From NCBI RefSeq assembly GCF_001456025.1, contig NZ_LMTZ01000111.1, positions 34,882-98,881 of the forward strand: a stretch of DNA of 64,000 nt, in the 5' to 3' direction. Of the stretch, positions 9,749 to 18,240 are shown one piece after another. Below the pieces are notes generated by a model. That model was not told where the DNA came from. It was given only the letters and a program-made list of their open reading frames with translations, and made no database searches. Positions within the stretch are counted from its first letter, which is position 1, and every line of letters starts with the position of its first letter. The translations under genes were made by a program, and so were the position numbers. This DNA is from Mastigocoleus testarum BC008. GTDB taxonomy: Bacteria; Cyanobacteriota; Cyanobacteriia; Cyanobacteriales; Nostocaceae.

Positions 9749-9897
9749 AAAATCTTATCAATGGTGCGTTACGCTGTCGTTAACACACCCCACGTATTTT
9801 GTAATGATAATCACACGTAAATAATAATTGTCAGTATTATTTGATTATTGAGTTAACTCTGACTAATAATTACATTTCTAACTCCTGATTTCTGTAC

Positions 9898-9934
9898 AGA
9901 CGTAGCAATAGGAAATATTTAGGATGCTACGTCT
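9898..9934. repeat. imperfect palindromic element (AGACGTAGCA arms)
   Basis: Arms AGACGTAGCA and TGCTACGTCT enclose a 17-nt loop. They share the core of the GTAGAGACG palindrome family seen elsewhere in the window. It lies in the convergent gap between the AMIN and DUF3172 genes. No T-run follows on either side, so it is not called a terminator. Confidence 0.6.
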
Positions 9935-9995
9935 TACGATTCATATTTAGCGGGACATTTGCCAGACATAGCATCAGGATAGACAATGTTAAAAT

Positions 9996-10529
9996 CTAAA
10001 ATCTTTCTGTTTCGACTGGTGGTGCAACTGCTCCTGGTTCGTTCAAAAAGAAGTTTTGTGCGCCACTGTTTTGATAAACACAACTAATATTTACATCTTT
10101 ACTACCCAATTCACCTGTAAATGCAAAGGTATTCAGACGATTCTTACAATCTCTTACTTGTTGGGATGTTATGAGTCCTTTTTGTTCTAAAACTTGCCAG
10201 TTATTAGTTCGTAATACACAACCCGGACGCATACTAGACTGGGATACATAAACACTGAATGGGTTGAGGGTTAAAAATAGCTTAGCATCCATCACCATGG
10301 CACTAGCTCCATATTGGACACAAATTTCAGGGTTCGGCGCTTTAATATCAATAAATTCGCGGGTAGCTACATTGGAAGGTGTCAGTGTCGCTGTTGAGCT
10401 AAAAGCAATACCTATACCTATACCTAAAATAAGTACCCCTCCTAAAATAGCGATCGAGGTTAAGTTAAAGGTAGAAGTACCAAGAGCAGGAGACTTAGTA
10501 GCTGTTCTAGTGGGCGATTTTCTTCTCAT
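9996..10529 (-). CDS. DUF3172 membrane-anchored protein
   Basis: A 177-residue protein matching the cyanobacterial DUF3172 family. A basic N-terminus (MRRKSPTRTATKSP) leads into one membrane segment at about 25-45 (SIAILGGVLILGIGIGIAF). A conserved soluble domain follows (PNPEICVQYGASAMVMDAKL, FNPFSVYVSQSSMRPGCVLR-like, VRDCKNRLNTFAFTGELGS). Three cysteines (PEICVQ, GCVLR, DCKNR) and a fourth in ISCVYQ could form disulfides outside the cytoplasm. The biochemical function is unknown. It is a single gene, convergent with the AMIN gene. Confidence 0.85.
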   Translation of the reverse strand: MRRKSPTRTATKSPALGTSTFNLTSIAILGGVLILGIGIGIAFSSTATLTPSNVATREFIDIKAPNPEICVQYGASAMVMDAKLFLTLNPFSVYVSQSSMRPGCVLRTNNWQVLEQKGLITSQQVRDCKNRLNTFAFTGELGSKDVNISCVYQNSGAQNFFLNEPGAVAPPVETERF

Positions 10530-10952
10530 TGTTGCTTAATTAAATGTAAAACATAGATAGCACAGTTTGTGCAGTACGTTTGTTATTAGTGTAATTAATT
10601 TGCTTTACAGTTGTCTTTAAGTGTTACAGCACTACGTAACAAGTTTAGGATATTGGTAAATCTGGCAAAACGTATGATTTATGAGCTTTTGTTAGCGGAT
10701 CCGCGTAGGTCATAATTTTGACTTTTTACTTTTAACTTTTTACTTGCGCATAGCGCTATATTTGTGTTGTACCTATAGGCTAACAAATCAGAGGCTACTC
10801 GTAGTGAGATTAGTCAAATTAAGATCCATCCCAAACCAATGATTAGTATATTTATAGAGAGAAAAATCTTCCATTAAATCCAGTAAAAAAAGCTTTACAA
10901 CATATAAAAATTTCCCTACAATACCCCCATCCCCAGAATCGCAGAATTTTAC
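10530..10952. other. intergenic region with a dispersed element
   Basis: No gene seen. At 10626-10760 it holds a roughly 135-bp sequence starting ACAGCACTACGTAACAAG and ending GCATAGCGCTATA. This is related to 32315-32425 (same start, GTAAGCTTTTG-like middle, CGCTATA end). It includes a GGATCCGCG motif seen in other intergenic repeats here. Confidence 0.6.
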
Positions 10953-12743
10953 ATGGACTGGACTACGGTACTGCGATCGCTACAGTCTGATTTCATCAAA
11001 AGATTAAAATCTGGTTGTCTGTTGCATTGTCAAAAAGAAGGCGAATATAGCGAACTAACAATAATCTCTGGAGAGAGGTTAAGAATATTACGAGATTTTT
11101 GTTGGGAAATGGCGGAAAAGTACAAGCGCGCTGGTACTGTCCGTGATGTTTTTATCAGTAATTTAAAGGGAAAGTTAGGTGAAGAAGTTGTCAAAGAACG
11201 TTTAGCGGATTTAATTACGGAAATTGATTATGCTAAGCGTTTTGGAGGGGATGGTAATGTTGATTTTACCTTGCTTTCTGACCCTACTATTGGCATTGAA
11301 GTAAAATCTCGCTCTGGTACTTTTGATAAGGTTAGATGGTCGCTGAGTGTAGAAGAAGTAAGAAAAAATGCTGTTGTAGTTTGCGTTCTAATTCAAGAAC
11401 AGGTGAATGAGGCACAGTCAAAGTTTAACTTGATTTTGGCGGGTTTTCTCCCAACTAAGATGATTAAGTTAAAAACGGGTAAAATTTCTTTTGGAATCGA
11501 TCAATTATTCCATGGTAGTGGATTGCGGTGTTATCTGGAAGAGATCCAATCGGCGAGAATTGAGACTGTATCGGAAACAAGAAGCCAAGAAGTTAAAAGT
11601 CAAGAACCTAGAAGTCAAGAACTTAGAAATCAAGAACCTAGAAATCAAGAACCTAGAAATCAAGAACTTAGAAATCAAGAACTTAAAAATAAGGAGCTTG
11701 AACATCAAGAATTAAAATATCAAGAGCTTAGAAATAAAGCTATAAACCATCGGATTTACGGCGATCACATTGGTCAACGGAAATTAGTATCCAGTCATTC
11801 TGGTGGTTTATCGATTGAGTCTCGATTAAGGTCTGGGACGGAATTATATAGTTTTTATGTCAAGTTGGGCGATCGCTTTTTGGAAAAGACTGAGTACGAG
11901 CGAGCGATGGAAAATTATACTCAAGCTCTGCAAATCAAGCCCAATGAAACCGAAATTTATTATAAACGTGGTTTTGCAAAGTATCAGTTGGGTAATTACC
12001 AAGGTGCAATTGAAGATTGTACTTGGGTAATTACAAATCATCCCAATTACGTTAAAGCTTACAATTATTTGGGTGATGCTCGCTATCAATTAGGCGATTA
12101 TGAAGGTGCGATCGCTGATTACAGTGAGGTAATTAGACTTAATCCTTTCGATGCTAATGCTTATATAAATCGAGCTGATGCTCGTTACAATTTAGGAGAT
12201 AAGCAAGGTGCAATTGAAGATTATGTGCATGCGATCGATATTAATCCTGATCGCAATTATAGTTACGAAAATTTAACTCAAGTTCCTAATAATCCGGAAA
12301 ATCACCTGGAAATTTCCCAAGCAAAAGAAATAATTCAAGGAATTAATCCTGAAGATGTAGATGCTTACAAAAATCGTGGGAACAATCGTTACGATCTAGG
12401 AGATTACAGGGGAGCGATTTTAGACTACACCCGCATTATTGAACTCGATCCCGACCCTGAAATTTATGTGAAACGTGGCGATGCGTATTACGATTTCGGG
12501 GACAAGAAAGCTGCAATCGCAGACTATACCGAAGCAATTCAAATTAATCCCGATAACGCTGCTACTTATAACAAACGCGGCGATATTTTTTATGAGTTAG
12601 AAGATAAGGAAGCTGCAATTACAGACTTTCAAAAAGCAGCAGAAATATACCAACAACAAGGAAAATTAACAGAACACAAACAAGCGCGGGAAAAAATTCT
12701 CGATTTAGAAATAGAAGAATCTTTAGATATTTTAAATTTTTAG
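10953..12743 (+). CDS. PD-(D/E)XK nuclease-like domain fused to TPR array
   Basis: Residues 1-200 carry a restriction-endonuclease-like fold. The signature is KLGEEVVKE (acid at 77-78), GNVDF (Asp104) and IGIEVKSRSG (Glu116, Lys118), an intact D...ExK triad. About 215-265 is a charged tract of 11 pentapeptides of the type (S/N)QE(P/L)(R/K), encoded by 15-bp DNA repeats. From about 285 to the end there are six or seven TPR units (YSFYVKLGDRFLEKTEYERAM; INRADARYNLGDKQGAIEDY; KRGDAYYDFGDKKAAIADY). The nuclease domain resembles those that clear foreign DNA, and TPRs may bind a partner. The substrate is unknown. It is a single gene, and the ATG start is the first Met of the frame. Confidence 0.8.
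   Translation: MDWTTVLRSLQSDFIKRLKSGCLLHCQKEGEYSELTIISGERLRILRDFCWEMAEKYKRAGTVRDVFISNLKGKLGEEVVKERLADLITEIDYAKRFGGDGNVDFTLLSDPTIGIEVKSRSGTFDKVRWSLSVEEVRKNAVVVCVLIQEQVNEAQSKFNLILAGFLPTKMIKLKTGKISFGIDQLFHGSGLRCYLEEIQSARIETVSETRSQEVKSQEPRSQELRNQEPRNQEPRNQELRNQELKNKELEHQELKYQELRNKAINHRIYGDHIGQRKLVSSHSGGLSIESRLRSGTELYSFYVKLGDRFLEKTEYERAMENYTQALQIKPNETEIYYKRGFAKYQLGNYQGAIEDCTWVITNHPNYVKAYNYLGDARYQLGDYEGAIADYSEVIRLNPFDANAYINRADARYNLGDKQGAIEDYVHAIDINPDRNYSYENLTQVPNNPENHLEISQAKEIIQGINPEDVDAYKNRGNNRYDLGDYRGAILDYTRIIELDPDPEIYVKRGDAYYDFGDKKAAIADYTEAIQINPDNAATYNKRGDIFYELEDKEAAITDFQKAAEIYQQQGKLTEHKQAREKILDLEIEESLDILNF
11580..11740 (+). repeat. 15-bp tandem repeats encoding a charged linker
   Basis: About eleven copies of a unit close to AATCAAGAACCTAGA lie in frame between the nuclease-like and TPR parts. 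The opposite strand also happens to be open; that frame is treated as an artefact of the repeat. Confidence 0.9.
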
Positions 12744-12840
12744 GATTTGTTTGTAGTCGCGCTATATCCCTGTATACACGCGCTAAGGTATGCTACAGAG
12801 CAAAAATGGAGCTAAAGCCTTACTAATAACCAAAAGCAAA

Positions 12841-12864
12841 GACGTAGCAATGCTACGTCTCTAC
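12841..12864. repeat. palindromic element, left end truncated
   Basis: GACGTAGCAATGCTACGTCT followed by CTAC is an inverted repeat between two convergent genes. It shares its right end (ACGTCTCTAC) with the palindromes in smc and near the RNA ligase, and lacks the left GTAGA. It could also form a hairpin at the ends of both transcripts. Confidence 0.65.
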
Positions 12865-12934
12865 ATAATCGGGAATTATTACTAACAAGCCTTAAACTTA
12901 ATATTTATTGAGGCATATCAACGAATATCAACAA

Positions 12935-13957
12935 CTAATATCCACCTTCTTCTTCATATTCTGGTTGTTTTTCTTTAACTTTTTTCGGAATATTAATTGG
13001 TTTTGGCGGTTCGTCATCACCCCAAGCATCACTATTTACATCGTCATCGTAAGTAGCGTACTCGCTAGCATAATCAGGAGTTCTGCTGGGTTTGGGTTTA
13101 CGGGGAGGAGGTGTTTGTTGATACCTATCTTTGCCAGTGGCTTCGCTCCAGTTATCTTCCTCTTCTTCGTATTCTACTGTTTGTGCTTCGTAGGGTTCTG
13201 ATTCGTAAGGTTCGGGTTCCAATGGTCGAGCTTGCATTTCCCTACGTCTGGGAACTTCTTCGTAATCGTCTTCATCCCAAACTTCTTCTGCTACAGGTTC
13301 AGGACGACGAATTTTTTGTCTGGGTGGTTCTAAAGGTACCCCAGAAGGAAGCTGATTGGATGGTGCAACTGTTTTTGGCTGAGCGTTCCAAGCTTCGTCT
13401 TCTTTTTCCCAGGGAGCTTTACCGATCCCCATACGCTCTAACAAACCGACCGTGAGCTGAGTTAAACGTTCTTCTGCACTTTCGAATACGATCAGCCTAT
13501 TGGGTCCTACACTGACAACTTCTTCCATTGGTAGCTCATAAGTGCTAAGAAGTTGTTCGGGAATTTGTGGTAATCCTAAGTTAGCAATGACAATAGTATG
13601 AATTTGACCTGTTTCGCCGTTGAATTTAAAACCCCTTACCCTACCGAGAACTTCACCTGTTTCTGTGATGACCTCCCAGTTAATTAGGTTGCTGTAAATG
13701 TCAACTTCGACATCTTCAATTACATCTTCATTTTCAACTAGGATAACGTCGCCGATCTGATCGATACTACTTAAATACATATAGCGGGGGATGCTAGAAA
13801 CGGAAATCAGGCTATCTCGCAAGCCGAGAGCCACAACTTCCCTGCGATCTATATCCACCCAAAGTTGATTAACAATTCCCAATCGCTTACCGTTATCACC
13901 AGTAATTACCTGGGTGTTTAAAATATCGGAGCGCCTAATAACTTTTTCAGAGGTCAT
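12935..13957 (-). CDS. two-domain PRC-barrel protein with acidic tail
   Basis: A 340-residue protein with two PRC-barrel domains. The first is at about 5-85 (RRSDILNTQVITGDNGKRLG ... VDIDRREVVALGLRDS), the second at about 90-175 (NLINWEVITETGEVLGRVRG ... VSVGPNRLIVFESAEERL). PRC barrels occur in photosynthetic reaction-centre H subunit and RimM-type proteins and mediate binding. The C-terminal 150 residues are disordered and acidic, rich in Glu, Pro and Tyr. It lies 58 bp after smc on the same strand, so the two are probably cotranscribed. A link to photosynthesis or ribosome assembly is not shown by the sequence. Confidence 0.85.
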   Translation of the reverse strand: MTSEKVIRRSDILNTQVITGDNGKRLGIVNQLWVDIDRREVVALGLRDSLISVSSIPRYMYLSSIDQIGDVILVENEDVIEDVEVDIYSNLINWEVITETGEVLGRVRGFKFNGETGQIHTIVIANLGLPQIPEQLLSTYELPMEEVVSVGPNRLIVFESAEERLTQLTVGLLERMGIGKAPWEKEDEAWNAQPKTVAPSNQLPSGVPLEPPRQKIRRPEPVAEEVWDEDDYEEVPRRREMQARPLEPEPYESEPYEAQTVEYEEEEDNWSEATGKDRYQQTPPPRKPKPSRTPDYASEYATYDDDVNSDAWGDDEPPKPINIPKKVKEKQPEYEEEGGY

Positions 13958-14015
13958 TATATACCGAGTCCCGATCTCGAATCCGGTTTATCTATACACT
14001 ATTATTAACTAAAAC

Positions 14016-17000
14016 TCAAGCAGTTGTGCTGGAGGATTGTAACTTAATACCCAAAACTTGAGTATAAGCCCCCCGTGCTTGTGTCACGCCGATTGTGCGT
14101 TCGGCTGATTCTATCATCGGACGACGCAAACTCACAACTATAAATTGTGCTTGTTGCGCTTGTTGCTTAATCATTTTAGCTAATCGTTCAACATTTGCTC
14201 CATCTAGAAACATATCTACTTCATCAAAAGCATAAAACGGTGAGGGGCGATACCTTTGCAGGGCAAAAATAAAACTTAACGCTGTTAGTGATTTTTCTCC
14301 TCCGGACATGGAAGCAAGACGTTGGACTGGTTTACCTTTGGGATGGGCTACTAGGTTTAATCCGCTACCAAATGGATCTTCGGGATTATCGAGTTGGAGG
14401 TAACCGTCACCGTCGGAAAGTTCGGCGAAGATTGATTGAAAATTTTCGTTCACCGCATCAAATGCTTCTTTAAAGGCGCGTTGACGTAATGTAGTAAAGT
14501 TTTCAATCCGCAAGAGTAGTTCTGTGCGTTCTCCTTCTAGTGTTTCCAGTTTTTCGGTTAATTCTTGCAAGCGTTTTTGAGTGCGTTCGTATTCTTCTAA
14601 TGCCAGCATATTTACTGGTTCCATTGCTTGCATCCGCCGGGAAAGTGATTTTAATTCTTTCTTCAAAGCTTCCAAGTCAACCTTATCGGGAACTTCTGGA
14701 AGGGGAGAAGGTAATTCAGCACTAACTACTTCTAATTGAGCTTTTACTTGTTCTAAAGTTTCTCGCCGGGAATGTTGAGATTCTTGAAGTTTTTGCAGTT
14801 CCCATTCTACTTGTTGTTGGCGTAACAACAGGGAGCGTACTTCTTGTTCGACACTATCGCGTTTTTGTTTTTCTTCTCCCAGGTTTTTTTCTAATTCGCT
14901 TAATATAGCTCTGGTTTGAGCGATCGCATTGGTCAATTCTGTGTCTTGAACTCGAAGTTTTTCTAAGTTTTCTTTTTTATTTACTTCTTCCCGTTCGTAT
15001 TGTTTGAGACGTTGTTGTGCTTCTTGGGTTTTTTCTTGCAAACGTTGTTGTTGATTTTCTAAGTTTTTTAAGGTTTCTTCTACTTTTCGTAAGTTTGTTT
15101 CTTTTTGTTGTAGTTCTTGCTCTTTACTTTTGATTGTAGCTTGGATTTGTTGCCATTCGTTGGGGGTTTGGGAAGATTCTAACTCAGCTAAGGCTTGGCG
15201 CAGCTGTTGTAATTCTTCCTCTTGGCTGGGTAATTCCCGATCTAATATTTCCAGACGAGATTGGGCTGTTGATAAGCGTTCAGTATTTTGAGTAAGTTGC
15301 GATCGCGCTTCTTCTAAACGGGATGCTAAATTTTTAACTTCTTTTTGTAACTGTTCTAAACGTAGTTTTTGTTCTCTTTTTCCTTGACGTGCTTCTGTTA
15401 ATTCTAGGGAAAGTTCCTTGGTTCTTTGGGAAAGAGTTGCGATCGCTTCGGTACAACGTCCCAAAACCCGTTCAATTTCTTCTAGTCGATCTCGTAGAGA
15501 CGTTGCATGCAACGTCTCTACATTGTCGGTTCCATCTGCAGTTCCAAACTTTAAGGTAGAACGTTGACTGACACTACCACCGGTCATTGCTCCACTGGTT
15601 TCTAGTAGTTCGCCGCTGAGAGTAACTATGCGAAATTGTCCTAAGTAATTACGTGCTTGATTTAAAGTAGAAAATACTACAGTGTTACCAAAAACATAAG
15701 CAAACACATCATCGTAACGGCGATCGCATTCGATTAAATTTACTGCATAATCAATAAAACCATTGGCATAATTCAGTTTATCTGACTGGGAAATTCGCGG
15801 CGCTCTAATTTTATTTAATGGTAAAAAGGTCGCTCGACCAGCCCGTTTTTGTTTTAATAATTCAATTCCTGTAGAAGCAACAATATCATCTTCCACCACA
15901 ATATGTCCCAACCTCGCCCCTGCACAAATTTCTAGGGCTAGCTGATACTGGGGATCGACCCTTCCTAATTGGGCTACTAAGCCACAAACACCACTCAATC
16001 CCGACTTAAGAATTAGTTTACTCGCATGGGTTCCCTGGGCTTCCTGCTGTGCTTGAGCTTGGGCTTCTAATTTATCCAATTGGCGTTGCTTTTCCCGTTG
16101 TTCCTGTAACAGACGTTTTTGGGTTTGCTGTTGAATATCTAACTCTTGTTCCGTCGCTGCCAAGTTTTGTGCTAAATCTTGGATCGGTTCATTAGAAGTA
16201 TTAAATTCTGTTTCTAGTTGAACAAGCTGTTCTTGTTTCTCTGTTAATTGTGGTTCGAGAGTTGCAACTAATTGAGTTTGTTCTTGAATTTGTTGCTGTA
16301 GTTGGTTGTTACGTTCCCTTAATTGTGCTTGTTCGGTACGTTGGGGTTCTAAACTTTGCAACAAAGTCTCAATTTGACGATTGTAGTTAGTTTGTTGTTG
16401 CACCCATGCTTCCGAAGCTGAAGCAATTTCCGTTGCAGCTTCCCGAGAATCTTCTAATTCCTGTCGCGCTGTATCCCTTTGCTCATGTAGAGACGTCGCG
16501 TGCAACGTCTCCACCTGGTATTGTTGGGCTAATTCTTCTAAGGTATGTTGTTGTTCTTGAATGTCCTGCTGGGTACGTTTAATACGGTTTGCAGTGTTTT
16601 CAATGGCAGATTGTAACTCCGTTTGCTGACGTTGAACCTGTTTGCGTTCGGCTTCCTGATTTGCCAAAGTAGACTGTGCATTTAAAAGCTGTTCGCCTCC
16701 CAATGCATTTAAATGTGCGGTTAACTGTTCTAATTCCTTATTTTTGTCATCAATCTCGGTATTTACCCTCTCAAGTTGCTGGGTAAGTTCCGTATTACTC
16801 TTATCACCCTCTTGAATTTTAGTGATTAAATTTTCCTGTTGTGCTTGCAGCGATCGCCAGGATAAAACCCCTTCCCACTTTTGCTTTTCGAGAAATTCCG
16901 CTCGCAGTTTTTGATATTTTTCAGCTTTGGCTTTATCTTGAGCTAAACGTTCGCACTGTGCCGTTAATTCAGTTTCAATAATTCTACAACTATCTTCTTT

Positions 17001-17738
17001 TTCCTTAACTTCCTCTAAAGTATCCTTCGCCTTATTAATTTTGCGATCAAACGTCGCTACACCAGCTAATTCATCAATAATTTCTCGCCGCTCTCGGGCT
17101 TTCATGGAAATAATACTGGTGACATCCCCCTGAAGTACAACATTATATCCTTCAGGATAAATTCGCAGTCGATCCAACTCCTCATGTAACTCGGTAAGAT
17201 TTGAGGAAATACCATTAATCAAATAACTTGAAGAATAAGTACCTTGAGGTGTTACCCTTAGTCTCCGGGTGACACTCCACTCCCCACCGGATATTGCACG
17301 GATTTTTTCCTTGCGATGTTTTTCTTCTTCGGTTTGTTCTTGCTTTTTTTTGAGTTCTAATAACTCTTCTGGATCTAACTCAGCTTCATTTTCTTCCTCT
17401 GAGGGGTCTTCTTCAACTACAACCTGAGATTCAATTGGTGCGTCATCATCTTCATCTTGAGTGTAGTCAGAAAGATCTAACGTTACCGTAACGTTAGTTT
17501 CGATTGTAGAACGGTTTCCTTTTTTAATTTGGTTGGTGTTTACTAGATCTGGAAGCCTGTCTGCTCGCATCCCCTTGGAACTAGCAAGTCCCAAACAAAA
17601 TAGCAACGCATCCAGAATATTTGATTTACCAGAACCGTTAGGTCCAGAAATCACAGTAAATCCCCCCAACAATGGCACTTGAGTGCTGCCACCGAAGGAT
17701 TTAAAATTGGTAAGTTCCACGCGCTTCACGTGAACCAT
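14016..17738 (-). CDS. smc: chromosome segregation ATPase SMC with two repeat-derived insertions
   Basis: A 1240-residue SMC protein that compacts and segregates chromosomes as a dimer with ScpA/ScpB. It has Walker A (ISGPNGSGKSNILDALL) near residue 33. Two long Gln/Glu-rich coiled coils flank a hinge at about 575-690 (LSGVCGLVAQLGRVDPQYQ ... GRATFLPLNKI). The C-terminal head has the signature LASMSGGEKSLTAL and Walker B FYAFDEVDMFLDGAN. An acidic, Glu-rich insertion at about 90-145 precedes GEWSVTRRLRV. Residues 409-417 and 740-748 are the same nonapeptide VETLHATSL, encoded by copies of a 28-bp palindrome and placed on either side of the hinge. The ATG start directly precedes the conserved VHVKRVELTNFKSF. 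Confidence 0.95.
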   Translation of the reverse strand: MVHVKRVELTNFKSFGGSTQVPLLGGFTVISGPNGSGKSNILDALLFCLGLASSKGMRADRLPDLVNTNQIKKGNRSTIETNVTVTLDLSDYTQDEDDDAPIESQVVVEEDPSEEENEAELDPEELLELKKKQEQTEEEKHRKEKIRAISGGEWSVTRRLRVTPQGTYSSSYLINGISSNLTELHEELDRLRIYPEGYNVVLQGDVTSIISMKARERREIIDELAGVATFDRKINKAKDTLEEVKEKEDSCRIIETELTAQCERLAQDKAKAEKYQKLRAEFLEKQKWEGVLSWRSLQAQQENLITKIQEGDKSNTELTQQLERVNTEIDDKNKELEQLTAHLNALGGEQLLNAQSTLANQEAERKQVQRQQTELQSAIENTANRIKRTQQDIQEQQHTLEELAQQYQVETLHATSLHEQRDTARQELEDSREAATEIASASEAWVQQQTNYNRQIETLLQSLEPQRTEQAQLRERNNQLQQQIQEQTQLVATLEPQLTEKQEQLVQLETEFNTSNEPIQDLAQNLAATEQELDIQQQTQKRLLQEQREKQRQLDKLEAQAQAQQEAQGTHASKLILKSGLSGVCGLVAQLGRVDPQYQLALEICAGARLGHIVVEDDIVASTGIELLKQKRAGRATFLPLNKIRAPRISQSDKLNYANGFIDYAVNLIECDRRYDDVFAYVFGNTVVFSTLNQARNYLGQFRIVTLSGELLETSGAMTGGSVSQRSTLKFGTADGTDNVETLHATSLRDRLEEIERVLGRCTEAIATLSQRTKELSLELTEARQGKREQKLRLEQLQKEVKNLASRLEEARSQLTQNTERLSTAQSRLEILDRELPSQEEELQQLRQALAELESSQTPNEWQQIQATIKSKEQELQQKETNLRKVEETLKNLENQQQRLQEKTQEAQQRLKQYEREEVNKKENLEKLRVQDTELTNAIAQTRAILSELEKNLGEEKQKRDSVEQEVRSLLLRQQQVEWELQKLQESQHSRRETLEQVKAQLEVVSAELPSPLPEVPDKVDLEALKKELKSLSRRMQAMEPVNMLALEEYERTQKRLQELTEKLETLEGERTELLLRIENFTTLRQRAFKEAFDAVNENFQSIFAELSDGDGYLQLDNPEDPFGSGLNLVAHPKGKPVQRLASMSGGEKSLTALSFIFALQRYRPSPFYAFDEVDMFLDGANVERLAKMIKQQAQQAQFIVVSLRRPMIESAERTIGVTQARGAYTQVLGIKLQSSSTTA
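15494..15521. repeat. perfect 28-bp palindrome inside smc
   Basis: The element starts GTAGAGACGTTGCA and is its own exact reverse complement. On the smc strand it starts at codon 740 in frame and encodes VETLHATSL. Its ends match the palindromes at 30751 and 59028. Confidence 0.95.
16487..16514. repeat. second 28-bp palindrome copy inside smc
   Basis: GTAGAGACGTCGCG then TGCAACGTCTCCAC differs from the 15494 copy at three positions. It starts at smc codon 409 in the same frame and again encodes VETLHATSL. One change (GTG for GTA) is silent, as is CAC-GCG for CAT-GCA. Confidence 0.93.
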
Positions 17739-17833
17739 AGGCGCTGGTCAATAGGGGTACTGAAGTAAATAGTGTACCAATTAAAGTCGAATTGTTAATA
17801 GTTAAAGTTGCACAAAGAGGAAAATTGGGAAAG

Positions 17834-17902
17834 TAATGGGTAATTGGTAATTGGTAATGGGTAATTGGTAATGGGTAATTGGTAATTGGTAATTGGTAAT
17901 GA
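17834..17902. repeat. heptamer array (GGTAATT/GGTAATG)
   Basis: About nine tandem units of TGGTAAT with GGGTAAT variants, an STRR-like array. The surrounding gap (17739-18240) has no gene. It also holds a GC-rich stem region at about 18055-18105 with GGATCCG and GCGCTAGGCGC motifs. Confidence 0.85.
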
Positions 17903-18149
17903 GTTAAAAGGGTTTAGATTGAGGGTTGGTGAGTTTTAAATTACAAGTATCCGCCTTGGATTAAAATCCCAGGCTCATAGCAAAAGTCTGATAAATCAGA
18001 CTGGGTAAGGTTTGTAGTGCGTTTGAACGTACTATGACTAACGCCACGCAATAACTATAGCTGCGCTACCTGCGGATCCGTTACGCTGCGCTAGGCGCTA
18101 AGAGCTATTAGGCTGGATTTATTTCCAGGTGGGAGTTTGGACAAAACGA

Positions 18150-18240
18150 GGCTTCGGTTAAATCTGGAATGTAACGAGCATCATTTGAAGTTTTAGGAGA
18201 GTGTTAGTACTCTGATAATTGGGATTTTCTCCAACACAAC
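18150..18240 (+). promoter_or_regulatory. conserved 5' leader of the first NACHT gene
   Basis: This leader is matched by 20364-20444 before the second NACHT gene: TCTGGAAT, GAT/CATTTGAAGTT, TAGGAGAG or TAGGGGAG, TACTCTGATAA, GGATTTTCTCC or GGAATTTTCTCC, CAACACA, then ATG. No Shine-Dalgarno lies close to either ATG. GGAGA about 45-50 nt upstream can pair with TCTCC just before the start. A regulatory hairpin is possible, but simple duplication is the alternative. Confidence 0.4.
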
